From Prevotella sp. (GTDB lineage: Bacteria; Bacteroidota; Bacteroidia; Bacteroidales; Bacteroidaceae), in assembly GCA_017554145.1 (NCBI GenBank), contig JAFZIZ010000008.1, positions 223,783 through 287,782 on the forward strand: a stretch of DNA of 64,000 bases. Reading direction: 5' to 3'. The notes beneath the pieces are model-generated. The model saw only the letters and a list, made by a program, of their open reading frames with translations, was not told the origin of the DNA and ran no database searches. Shown here one piece after another: positions 1 through 8,068 of this stretch; position 1 is the stretch's first letter; every line of letters starts with the position of its first letter. The translations under genes were made by a program, and so were the position numbers.

Positions 1-987
1 ACAGGAATAGATATTCTGGTCAGCGAAAGCCTGCAACTGGTTATAACCACGATGCTCACTCAGCAGTTCCTTGTACGTCTGCTGATGGTCGCTATTATAG
101 CGATAGAGCCATACCTCAGCATCACCAGCCTTCTCCAATACTGCTTCGAAAGGCAAGGAGATGCTACCGCTATGGTCATCATCCGCCCAAGGATAACGCC
201 CTCCGGCATCCTTCACCATCTGTCCGATAGTGCTCTTGCCTCCTGGCACATACCATACGGAACCCACCATCTTATCAATCAGGACGGATTGTCCTTGTCC
301 TGCCTTCTTAGCTTCTGCCTTCAACGCATGATAGTTCTGGTCTACTTCAGCAAAGAGACTGTCAGCCTTCGCCTCTTCTCCAAATAGCATCCCATAGAAC
401 TTCATCCATTCCGCACGGGCCAATGGTGAATTCTCCATATATTCCGCACACTCTACCAAAGGGATGTCTATCTCCTCCAACTTACCATAGCCGCCACTGT
501 TCTCAAAGGGCGACAGCATGATGATGTCAGGTTTGATATCGATGATTTTCTCTGCTACAGGACTCAGGCCATTACCACAATCGGCAATAAGTCCTTTCTT
601 TACCTGTTCCTGAATATACGGAATCTTAATATACTTCAGGTCTGCCACACCCACAATCTGCTCTCCGCGTCCCAGCGTCGTCAACAAGGCACAATGTACT
701 GTTGTAAACACAGCAGCACGCTCCACTGGCGTACGGATAATCGTACCATGAGAAACATGGTCAGGCATCTGTCCCTCACGAGGCACGAGGATATAAGTGT
801 GCAGGATTCTGCCCTCTTTCCAAGGGTTACGGATATCCACCTGTGTATAACCGTCATACTTGACGATAGAGAGCAACGTGGAATATTTTAAATGCAACGT
901 ATCACCGTCTTCCTGTGAGAATCTGATGCGATTCCCACAAGAAGACAGCCATACGGCTAATAATCCTAATATGAGGACTTTACGCAT
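1..987 (-). CDS. BtuF-like cobalamin ABC-transporter binding lipoprotein (3' end outside window)
   Basis: A periplasmic corrinoid-binding protein for an ABC importer is the likely role. The frame is open from an ATG at 987 to the window edge (329 codons). It begins with a lipoprotein signal (lipobox LSSC, Cys about residue 17). Seen motifs are PVERAAVFTTVHCALL, KPDIIMLSPFENSGGYG and ARAEWMKFYGMLFG, and they parallel the second BtuF-like protein at 18633-19796 (PVERTLVMT, NPEVIFISPF, QAEWVKFVGMFIG). The ATG shares one base with the stop codon of the upstream propeller gene (TAATG), so it is translationally coupled and the last visible member of the riboswitch-led btuB operon. The permease and ATPase could follow beyond the left edge. 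The family call is confident; cobalamin as ligand rests on operon context. Confidence 0.85.
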   Translation of the reverse strand, partial: MRKVLILGLLAVWLSSCGNRIRFSQEDGDTLHLKYSTLLSIVKYDGYTQVDIRNPWKEGRILHTYILVPREGQMPDHVSHGTIIRTPVERAAVFTTVHCALLTTLGRGEQIVGVADLKYIKIPYIQEQVKKGLIADCGNGLSPVAEKIIDIKPDIIMLSPFENSGGYGKLEEIDIPLVECAEYMENSPLARAEWMKFYGMLFGEEAKADSLFAEVDQNYHALKAEAKKAGQGQSVLIDKMVGSVWYVPGGKSTIGQMVKDAGGRYPWADDDHSGSISLPFEAVLEKAGDAEVWLYRYNSDHQQTYKELLSEHRGYNQLQAFADQNIYSC

Positions 988-2129
988 TAAAGCTCAACAA
1001 TCTCTGTACTAATATTGAAGACGATACGCTGTGGACCTACACCACATTCGAAGCTACCTTTTTTATTATAAGCTCCATCATAGTAGTTGACGTATCCATT
1101 AGAAGAATAGTCAGCATAAGTACCCCACTCGCTTTCCACCATATGATAAGAAGCGATATACAGATAACCTGTCAACGGATCTATACCGATAGCGGCAGGA
1201 CTCTCAATATCTGAGGGTGAGAACGAAGAAGACGTACCCGTCTGGATATCATAGATAGAATAAGACACAGGAATAACCTCACCGTATGAATAGGGAGCAT
1301 TATAGGTGTATATCTTCGAACCGGCACATGTCATACCAGTAGCATTAGCAACCACTTTCGTGACGATATTTCCTGAAATTTTGTAGACACCAGCGTTTCT
1401 CTGTGTGTAAGGAGGTTCTGAATCATACTGTCCATAGTCAAGGAAATAAATGGTTCCGGCATCGTCTACAGCGATGTCTTGCGGGTTACGGATGCTCTCA
1501 TTAGTCAATGTGCTGACCTCACCTGTACTCAGTCTAATGACTGAGATAGAGGCATTACCATAACCGTAGTCAGAATTGGCAGTATAGAGATACCCATTAG
1601 TCACACAGACGCCCTCAGGTTTGGAACCTACTTCATACTTCTTTACCAGCGCAAAGTTGGTAGTATCGATAGCAGCCACCATGTTACCATAGGTAGAAAC
1701 GTATATCTTACCGTCGTCAGCAGCAATGCGACGAGGACTTACACCACCTGTTTCACCCAACATGGTAGCGGCAGTCATGTCTATCTTCGTGATAACTCTC
1801 ATGCTCTGGGCGTTACATACGAAAACAGAGTGTTCACCATCAACGACGATATAGAGTTTACCACCATAACGTAGTGCGTCGTTGGCAGTCATACCGAGAC
1901 TCATACCACCGTTAGCTTTACTGAAAGCATTCAGTGTACCTGTCATTGTCTCATAATCGAAATACGTCAGATTACCGACAATACTGTTACCAGTATTACC
2001 TGAACCAACCACATAGACGCCATTGCTCACAGGGATTTCATACTTCTGTGGATCGTTGTCGTCCTTGTTACATGCAGTAAAGAGCACTGTGCTCATGATT
2101 ACTGCGAAACTTAAAAGATACTTTTTCAT
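987..2129 (-). CDS. btuG: BtuG-like surface beta-propeller lipoprotein (cobalamin capture)
   Basis: The 380-residue protein has a lipoprotein signal ending in LFTACNKDD (Cys about residue 20), followed by repeated blade-like segments such as GKLYIVVDGEHSVFVCN, GKIYVSTYGNMVAAID, GYLYTANSDYGYGNASISVI and GTIYFLDYGQYD. This is the YncE/DUF5074-type propeller architecture. BtuG proteins of gut Bacteroides are surface propeller lipoproteins that bind cobalamin very tightly and hand it to BtuB. Here the gene lies 5 bases after btuB and behind a cobalamin riboswitch, which is the BtuG setting. Sequence motifs alone show only a propeller lipoprotein; the BtuG role is inferred from family shape and context. 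Confidence 0.8.
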   Translation of the reverse strand: MKKYLLSFAVIMSTVLFTACNKDDNDPQKYEIPVSNGVYVVGSGNTGNSIVGNLTYFDYETMTGTLNAFSKANGGMSLGMTANDALRYGGKLYIVVDGEHSVFVCNAQSMRVITKIDMTAATMLGETGGVSPRRIAADDGKIYVSTYGNMVAAIDTTNFALVKKYEVGSKPEGVCVTNGYLYTANSDYGYGNASISVIRLSTGEVSTLTNESIRNPQDIAVDDAGTIYFLDYGQYDSEPPYTQRNAGVYKISGNIVTKVVANATGMTCAGSKIYTYNAPYSYGEVIPVSYSIYDIQTGTSSSFSPSDIESPAAIGIDPLTGYLYIASYHMVESEWGTYADYSSNGYVNYYDGAYNKKGSFECGVGPQRIVFNISTEIVEL

Positions 2130-2134
2130 TTTTG

Positions 2135-4123
2135 TTAGAATTTATAATTAAGTGTAACTTGATAACTTCTGCGAGGCATGGGATAATATCTCACCAACTC
2201 ATATTGCGTATTCAATAGGTTCTTCAGGTCTATCCTGCCCTCCAGCTGATGACGACCAAAACGGAATTGGCGCCATGCCGTCAGACCGAACTCCACATAC
2301 CCGTCGATATCCGTATCCTCATAATGTTCGTTGTTCGCCCAACGGTCACTCATCCCCGTCAGATGCAACGAGAGGTTCACCCACGGATTCTCATATCCCA
2401 CCGAGCCGCTGACAGTATGCAACGGCGTGTAAGCCAACTGATTGTCGTACGACGAGGAACCAGGCAGCGTCTTGTCTTTGGCCGACTGATAACTGTAACT
2501 GCCTGTCATCGAGACGATATGCTCGGACGTAAACCTGCGGGCGGCTCGCATCGTGCAATCCACACCGATAATCTTCACCTCTCCAACGTTCACACAACGC
2601 CAGATGAACATATTGACGGGCAACGTCACGATCTTGTCTGTCACCTGGTTATAGTAGCCGTCGAGGGTAAACTGGAAGGTGGTCTTCTCCGACAGGTCGT
2701 CGGCATAGGTAATACCCAGATTATACTGGTTCGTGCTCTCCGGCTTCAGATTCGTACTGCCATAATGGTAATAATAGTTCTCGTTGAACGTTGGAGCACG
2801 GAAGATGTTCTTATACGAGGCACGCACATAGATATCATGCTCCTCCAGCAACTTATAAGAGACGGACAACGAAGGCGACAGACGGCGCATATTACGACTC
2901 TTCGGTCCCTCCTTCGAGTCGTTCAGATACAACGAGTACAGCAGTCGTGCAATCATCGTCAAACGGTTATCTCGATACTTAGCAGTCGCTGACTGAAGAA
3001 TAGTATGACGATAAGGACGCCCCACCACCGTACGCTTCGAACTGCCATTCAGGTTGTTGAACGCATAGTCGGCCGAATAGTCGAAAGCCCAATACCGATT
3101 GGGCGTATAGAGCACGGCAGCAGCCGTATAGGCCTCCCGCTGCCAGTAGTCAGCATCGTTGATATTCCCCTCATACAAAGGGTCGCGATAGGACGACGAG
3201 AACCAGTTGAACTTCGCATTCCATTTCAGCGACACCCGATCACCCCAGCGCGTCTGATACATCAGCTGACTGAACACATTCCTGTCACGCAGCGTCTCCT
3301 TGTTCAGGTTCACATAATAATGTACGATGCCAGGCAGCTGGCGGTCGTTGTCGTAATAATACACCTTACCGCTCAACCTATTGGTCGGATTGATAGTCCA
3401 TAGGAAGTTCAGTTCCCCGTGTCCACTGTTCATCTTGTTGTTGTTCCGTTCGGATTGAATCGTCTCTAAACCGTTCTTCAGTTCATACGGATAGTCGTTC
3501 TCCGCATAGGTATATTCACCGACGGCACTGAAGGCAAACTTGTCGGAGAGGTTCTGCTCGTAGCGGATGAAAGGACTCACATAGCCAAACGAGCCGAATT
3601 TCACCTGTGTGGTGAGATGCGGACGCGTATCTTCTGTCGGCAATGCCAGCGTCTGGATATGCAGCACGGCAGGAACACTGGCCTGACGGGCAGGGATAAA
3701 GATATCGTCGTTGTCGCCAATCGTCAACGAGAGGTTGCCCACGTTATCCAGCGAGTAGCGCGAAAGGTCTATCTCACCGCTCTGACACTCCGAGAGCATC
3801 ACACCGTCGTAGCTCACACCCGTATGCTTGGCACCAAAGCCACGCACGGAAACGGTCTTCATACCCCCTGCCCCACCGTAGTCACGCAACGTGATACCAG
3901 GCAGACGGTGCAGGGCGTCGGCAATATCCGTCACACCCATCGTCAGCATATCCTTACGATCCAGCAGATGCAACGGTGCCGTACTGGTAACGGTATGTTT
4001 CCGTTGTGTCTCCGTGATGGTAACCTCGTCCAACTGATGCGTACGACTGGTAATGGTGTCTGTCTGTGCCATTGCACCTACCGACATCATCGTCAATACC
4101 ATATCCACTACAACCTTCTTCAT
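2135..4123 (-). CDS. btuB: BtuB-type TonB-dependent outer-membrane cobalamin receptor
   Basis: The 662-residue protein has a signal peptide ending MSVGAMAQ, a TonB-box-like segment (LDEVTITET, about residues 32-40), a plug domain (DALHRLPGITLRDYGG, VSVRGFGAKH, about 50-170) and a long beta-barrel ending in phenylalanine (QVTLNYKF), as expected for BAM-dependent insertion. It is the first gene after a minus-strand cobalamin riboswitch and is followed by the BtuG-like and BtuF-like genes, so corrinoid import is the natural role. Expression is expected to fall when intracellular adenosylcobalamin is high. Two other TonB receptors in the neighbouring operon are distinct paralogues. Confidence 0.9.
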   Translation of the reverse strand: MKKVVVDMVLTMMSVGAMAQTDTITSRTHQLDEVTITETQRKHTVTSTAPLHLLDRKDMLTMGVTDIADALHRLPGITLRDYGGAGGMKTVSVRGFGAKHTGVSYDGVMLSECQSGEIDLSRYSLDNVGNLSLTIGDNDDIFIPARQASVPAVLHIQTLALPTEDTRPHLTTQVKFGSFGYVSPFIRYEQNLSDKFAFSAVGEYTYAENDYPYELKNGLETIQSERNNNKMNSGHGELNFLWTINPTNRLSGKVYYYDNDRQLPGIVHYYVNLNKETLRDRNVFSQLMYQTRWGDRVSLKWNAKFNWFSSSYRDPLYEGNINDADYWQREAYTAAAVLYTPNRYWAFDYSADYAFNNLNGSSKRTVVGRPYRHTILQSATAKYRDNRLTMIARLLYSLYLNDSKEGPKSRNMRRLSPSLSVSYKLLEEHDIYVRASYKNIFRAPTFNENYYYHYGSTNLKPESTNQYNLGITYADDLSEKTTFQFTLDGYYNQVTDKIVTLPVNMFIWRCVNVGEVKIIGVDCTMRAARRFTSEHIVSMTGSYSYQSAKDKTLPGSSSYDNQLAYTPLHTVSGSVGYENPWVNLSLHLTGMSDRWANNEHYEDTDIDGYVEFGLTAWRQFRFGRHQLEGRIDLKNLLNTQYELVRYYPMPRRSYQVTLNYKF

Positions 4124-4173
4124 TTTCTTGCTCCAGTCTCCTAACCCCAGAGGCAGACTTAAACTTGTCGCAA

Positions 4174-4332
4174 AAGGCAGGTCTTCTGACTCTACAACCA
4201 GGCTATGAACGTCTTCCCAATAATATCAGTGACATCATGTTCACGCCTTCAAATGGCTGTTTACAGCTACGGGACAGTCGGGGATTCTCACCCCATTCCC
4301 TTTTTAATCACTCACTGGTGAACCAATTGCGA
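4174..4332 (-). ncRNA. Cobalamin riboswitch upstream of btuB
   Basis: Read on the minus strand, the leader carries a near-consensus B12 box (AGTCAGAAGACCTGCC, 4176-4191) at its 3' end. Further upstream is the conserved core GGTGAGAATCCCCGACTGTC, followed by CCCGTAGCTGTAA. Spacing and order match the cobalamin riboswitch family. It ends about 50 bases before the btuB start, so control by ribosome access or termination is possible; no strong intrinsic terminator was seen between box and start. Confidence 0.95.
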
Positions 4333-4335
4333 GTG

Positions 4336-4366
4336 CAAAAGTAGTGCAAAACGAGAGAAAAACCAA
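4336..4366 (-). promoter_or_regulatory. Promoter of btuB riboswitch operon
   Basis: On the minus strand a TACTTTTG -7 element (4336-4343) is preceded by TTGG (4363-4366) with 19 bases between them, close to the Bacteroidota TTTG / TAnnTTTG promoter. It sits just upstream of the riboswitch core. Confidence 0.7.
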
Positions 4367-4460
4367 GAGAAATTATATATTTCTTTTGTTTTTCCGAGAT
4401 GCAGCCTACTTTCGACAAAGTCAAAAGTACATTTATTTCATCAATTGACAAAATAAAAGA

Positions 4461-5027
4461 TTACTTTTTATTAATTAAATACAAGTGTGTATAACTTGCA
4501 AGAACATTCTTATAGCGAAACACCTGAGTATCAACAGGCTCACCTTTGGCATTATAGACTTGCGTGATACTCTTAGGTACCTCACCCATAAACTGCGTAT
4601 AGTGGAACTCATGTCCTCTATATTCCTTGCCATCGAGCATAAAACGGCGATAACCTAACGACAGTTTCCTATCTGCTTTCCTTGCTGTAATCCGATAGGG
4701 CAATACACCACACATCGGATACTCGCCCTCGTCTGTAACAATCGACTCACAGAGATACATCATACCACCGCATTCTGCCTGTATGCGTCCGCCACGCTCT
4801 GCATAGTCCTTGATGGCGTTTCTACAAGCTTCGTTTCGAACCAGTACCTCTAAGTGTTTCTCAGGATATCCGCCTGGTAGATAGAGAAAATCGACATCTG
4901 TCAAATTCGGCACCTCTGTTTCTGGATCGAAGAATGCCACCTCTCCCAACGAGTCTATTGTCTCTTGATAGAGAAAGGAAAACGACTCGTCATTACGTGC
5001 TATCAGAGTTCTAAAAGTCTTTCCCAT
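4461..5027 (-). pseudogene. cbiA: CbiA C-terminal half (glutamine amidotransferase domain), out of frame with the N-terminal half
   Basis: This 188-residue frame carries the C-terminal part of cobyrinic acid a,c-diamide synthase: TLIARNDESFSFLY, the PGGYPE motif, the amidotransferase nucleophile region IQAECGGMMYL (Cys) and a late HEFHYTQF histidine segment. It lies in the -1 frame relative to the N-terminal half and its first ATG is 25 bases before that half's stop. The interdomain linker usual in CbiA (roughly 15-25 residues, from memory) is almost absent. Either an indel has broken the gene at the linker, or the two halves are made as separate coupled polypeptides. All recognisable catalytic motifs are still present in both halves, so decay, if real, is recent. 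Confidence 0.7.
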
Positions 5028-5656
5028 CTCACATTCTCTTTGAGTAAGTTCACTAATTCACGACTCTCGGTTGTCTTCGAGAAGTCCAATCCCAAATAGC
5101 GGGAACCCTGTTCCAACGAGGATGACTTGGGCAGATACCCCAAGCACTCTATACGCAAATCATCACACACCTGCTGAAGCATCTGATAGTGGCGTTCGCT
5201 TCCCACCTTATTGAAAATGACACCCACAATGCGGACATCTTTATTGAAGTGGATGAAACCTGAGAGTAGCGGTGCCATTGAATAGGCTGCCGACTTCGCA
5301 TCAACTACCAGTATCACAGGTATATCCAGCACACGGGCAATTTCTGCCGTTGAGCCTTTGTCTCGGTCATAACCATCAAAAAGCCCCATCATACCTTCCA
5401 CGACACAAACATCGGCATCCTGTCCATAACGGACAAACAACTCTTTCACATGCTCTGGTGTAGCCATAAATGTATCGAGGTTCACCGACGGTCTTCCACA
5501 TACTGCTGTATGGAACTTCGTATCGATATAGTCAGGACCACACTTAAAAGGTTGTACCCGATAGCCCTCCTGTGTCAGTAGTGCCATCAGCCCCCGTGCT
5601 ATCGTCGTTTTTCCCGACCCGCTCGTTGGTGCCGCTATCAGAAATTTTGCTTTCAA
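5003..5656 (-). pseudogene. cbiA: CbiA N-terminal half (ATPase domain of cobyrinic acid a,c-diamide synthase)
   Basis: The 217-residue frame holds the P-loop (PTSGSGKTT), FKCGPDYID, the VVEGMMGLFDG motif and VVDAKSAAYSMAP, all typical of the CbiA/CobB ATP-binding domain, which activates the a and c carboxylates of cobyrinic acid for amidation. Full-length CbiA is about 430-450 residues; this frame stops right after the domain and the rest continues in another frame. The start is TTG at 5656: the upstream in-frame stop and the N-terminal alignment with the P-loop leave no ATG. A TATTTTTG box ends 5 bases before this codon (see findings). Confidence 0.75.
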
Positions 5657-5686
5657 CGCTGCAAAAATATAAAAAATATTCGATTA

Positions 5687-5719
5687 TTGGTATGTATTAA
5701 CAAAAAAGTTGTATCTTTG
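5687..5719 (+). promoter_or_regulatory. Promoter of the cobalamin biosynthesis operon
   Basis: TATCTTTG (5712-5719) fits the Bacteroidota -7 element, with TTGG at 5687-5690 and a 21-base spacer. It lies just upstream of the rightward cobalamin riboswitch and about 50 bases from the divergent cbiA start. Confidence 0.75.
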
Positions 5720-5727
5720 CATCCAAG

Positions 5728-5893
5728 AAAGGCAATCTGGTGGCTGATGCCGCCTGATGTAAGGGAATCCGGTGAGAATCCAGAACAGTACCTGCTGCTG
5801 TAATCCCCCTTGAAGAAAGTCTGTTTGTATAACGCCACTGACACAGAGTCGGGAAGGTAAAACAGACTGGGGAAAGTCAGAAGACCTGCCTTA
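5728..5893 (+). ncRNA. Cobalamin riboswitch upstream of the TonB/cbiK/cbi operon
   Basis: The leader contains the conserved core GGGAATCCGGTGAGAATCC, then CTGCTGCTGTAATCC, an arm pair around ACTGACACAGAGTCGGGAAG, and a B12 box AGTCAGAAGACCTGCC at 5875-5890. The order is that of cobalamin riboswitches. The first coding start (5951) is 60 bases further, so the switch probably controls the whole rightward operon to 17.6 kb. Confidence 0.96.
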
Positions 5894-5950
5894 AACAATT
5901 TAAAGTAGTACGCACGCACAGGAATATGCGGTGACGGAAAAGCAAAAAGA

Positions 5951-8068
5951 ATGATGAAATGTAGACAGGGATTGGCTTTATGCCTTTGGCTGTTGACTGT
6001 TGGTACATGGGCACAGACGGACGTGTGGCGCACTGACAGTTTACAAGAAGTGGTAGTGACAGGTACTGGCACACAACATCTGTTGAAGGATGCCCCTGTG
6101 CAGACAGAGGTGATCAGTCATCGTCAACTACAGCAATATGCCGGTCGTTCGATAGAGGATATCCTCTCGGGGCTGACCGCCTCATTTGCCTTTAACGAGA
6201 GTGATATGGGATCTGGATTGCAGATGAACGGTCTGGGTAACTCGTATATACTGATCCTGATTGACGGTCGTCGACTGCATGGTGATAATGGTGGTGACAA
6301 CGACCTCTCACTGATTGATCCTCATAACATCGAGAAGATTGAAATCGTAAAGGGTGCATCTTCTGCACTCTATGGTTCGGATGCCATTGCGGGTGTCATC
6401 AACATCATCACGAAGAAGCACAAAGAGAAGGGCTTTATGTTTGAGAACACCAGTCGTGTGGGTAGTTATGGGGACATTCGTCAACATAACGGTATCGCAT
6501 TGAATTACGGAAAGTTATCGAGTTATACTAATTTTCAACTGCAACACTCAGACGGTTGGCAAAACACCTCAGAGGAAGCGCCCTCGCAGACGGAATATCA
6601 TATCACGGATTCACGTAATAAGACTGTCAACCGACATACTAACTGGCAGTTGGCAGAACGACTGACCTATCAGCCCACAGAGCAGTTGGAACTCTATGCC
6701 AGCGGTAGCATCTATTGGAAGCGCATCTATCGTCCTTGCGGGCATCATCCGGGCGTGGATATCAAGACTTACGACCTGCAATACGATAACGCATCGGCAT
6801 CGGTGGGCGGTAAATGGAAACTCAACGAGACGGATGTGATTACGCTCGATGCCGACTGGAAACGCCATGCATACAACTACGTGTTTACAGATACCACGCT
6901 GACAGACGGTTATGTGAACGGACGCTTTACCAACTATTACCCTTGGTTCCCCGGTGACAAAGAGTTACAGAGTGACCAGCAACTGACAAATATCAGTCTG
7001 AAGGGAATCTTCTCTCTACCCTATCAGCAACAACTCAGCGCTGGCTTCGACTATCGTTACGACTGGTTGAAAGCTCCGATGCGTGTGGTAGCCGGTAAGG
7101 CTACTGACAATACGGAATCCGTCTATCTGCAAGACGAGTTCTCACTACTCGACCCATTGTTCCTGACAGCAGGTCTTCGACTGACACGCAATGAAGGATT
7201 CGGTACTCGACTGACACCCAAACTATCAGCGATGCTGAAGGCTGGTAACCTGAGACTGCGTGCCACTTGGAGTCAGGGCTATAAGACCCCTACCCCCAAG
7301 GAACTGCACTATCAGTATGTGAAGAATATGAATGGTGTGTATCTCTATTTGGGAAATACCGACCTCAAACCACAGACTTCCAACTACTTCGGACTGAGCG
7401 GTGAATATACCATCGGGCGTCTGACCATGACACTCTCAGCTTATTATAATAAGGTACAGGATATGATTACCCTCGTCACTATCCCAACAAATGAGGCTCC
7501 CGGTGACCTGATTATCCAATACGACCCGAAACGTGTACGCCAGTATCAGAACATGGAAGATGCCAAGACCTATGGTGTCGACTTTACTGTACGCTATGAA
7601 GCACGTCACTTCACCCTCGGCGGCTCATACAGTTATCTCGATACGCAAGCCAACCAATACGACTCAGAGAAAGAGGTGATGAATTGTGTCACCATCGACG
7701 GTATGGCACACCATAAAGCCAACTGGTATGCCACTTGGAACCATGATTTCTCCAAGCATTATCATCTCGGTATCGGTATCTACGGACGTATGTCAAGCAA
7801 ACGCTATTATCAAATAGACGGTGACGGTAAAGGCTATCAGTTGTGGCGCATCAGTACCACCCATCAGATAGGCAAAGTATTACGTATAGAGGCGGGTGTG
7901 GATAATATCTTCGACTACATAGATCGCACACCTCACGGACTGCATTTAGGAACGACGACACCAGGGCGCACCATCTACGCTTCGCTTTCCGTTAAACTCA
8001 ATAAAGGCAAGAAACTTTCTAACAAATATAAGTCTAATTTTAATTCTAAAGAAAATGAAGAAAATTAA
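5951..8068 (+). CDS. TonB-dependent receptor, BtuB-like, first gene of the cbi operon
   Basis: The 705-residue protein has a signal peptide (ALCLWLLTVGTWAQ), a TonB-box-like LQEVVVTGTG segment, a plug (GRSIEDILSGLTASF, LMIDGRRLHG-like IDGRRL, SALYGSDAIAGVINIITKK) and an outer-membrane barrel. It is directly under a cobalamin riboswitch. The substrate could be a corrinoid, a cobalt complex or a tetrapyrrole, since the next gene is an exported chelatase. The C-terminus is odd: the last predicted strand (YASLSVKL) is followed by about 20 polar, Lys/Asn-rich residues, where such barrels usually end at an aromatic residue. This tail overlaps the next gene by 14 bases. Confidence 0.85.
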   Translation: MMKCRQGLALCLWLLTVGTWAQTDVWRTDSLQEVVVTGTGTQHLLKDAPVQTEVISHRQLQQYAGRSIEDILSGLTASFAFNESDMGSGLQMNGLGNSYILILIDGRRLHGDNGGDNDLSLIDPHNIEKIEIVKGASSALYGSDAIAGVINIITKKHKEKGFMFENTSRVGSYGDIRQHNGIALNYGKLSSYTNFQLQHSDGWQNTSEEAPSQTEYHITDSRNKTVNRHTNWQLAERLTYQPTEQLELYASGSIYWKRIYRPCGHHPGVDIKTYDLQYDNASASVGGKWKLNETDVITLDADWKRHAYNYVFTDTTLTDGYVNGRFTNYYPWFPGDKELQSDQQLTNISLKGIFSLPYQQQLSAGFDYRYDWLKAPMRVVAGKATDNTESVYLQDEFSLLDPLFLTAGLRLTRNEGFGTRLTPKLSAMLKAGNLRLRATWSQGYKTPTPKELHYQYVKNMNGVYLYLGNTDLKPQTSNYFGLSGEYTIGRLTMTLSAYYNKVQDMITLVTIPTNEAPGDLIIQYDPKRVRQYQNMEDAKTYGVDFTVRYEARHFTLGGSYSYLDTQANQYDSEKEVMNCVTIDGMAHHKANWYATWNHDFSKHYHLGIGIYGRMSSKRYYQIDGDGKGYQLWRISTTHQIGKVLRIEAGVDNIFDYIDRTPHGLHLGTTTPGRTIYASLSVKLNKGKKLSNKYKSNFNSKENEEN

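Noticed and set aside
4422-4429. Second TACTTTTG on the minus strand upstream of the btuB riboswitch
   Set aside because: No TTTG at a suitable distance, and a better promoter lies nearer to the riboswitch.
5003-5030. Programmed -1 frameshift site in cbiA
   Set aside because: The ACTTTTAG stretch does not form a proper X-XXY-YYZ slippery heptamer in the upstream frame and no clear downstream structure was seen; left as a possibility only.
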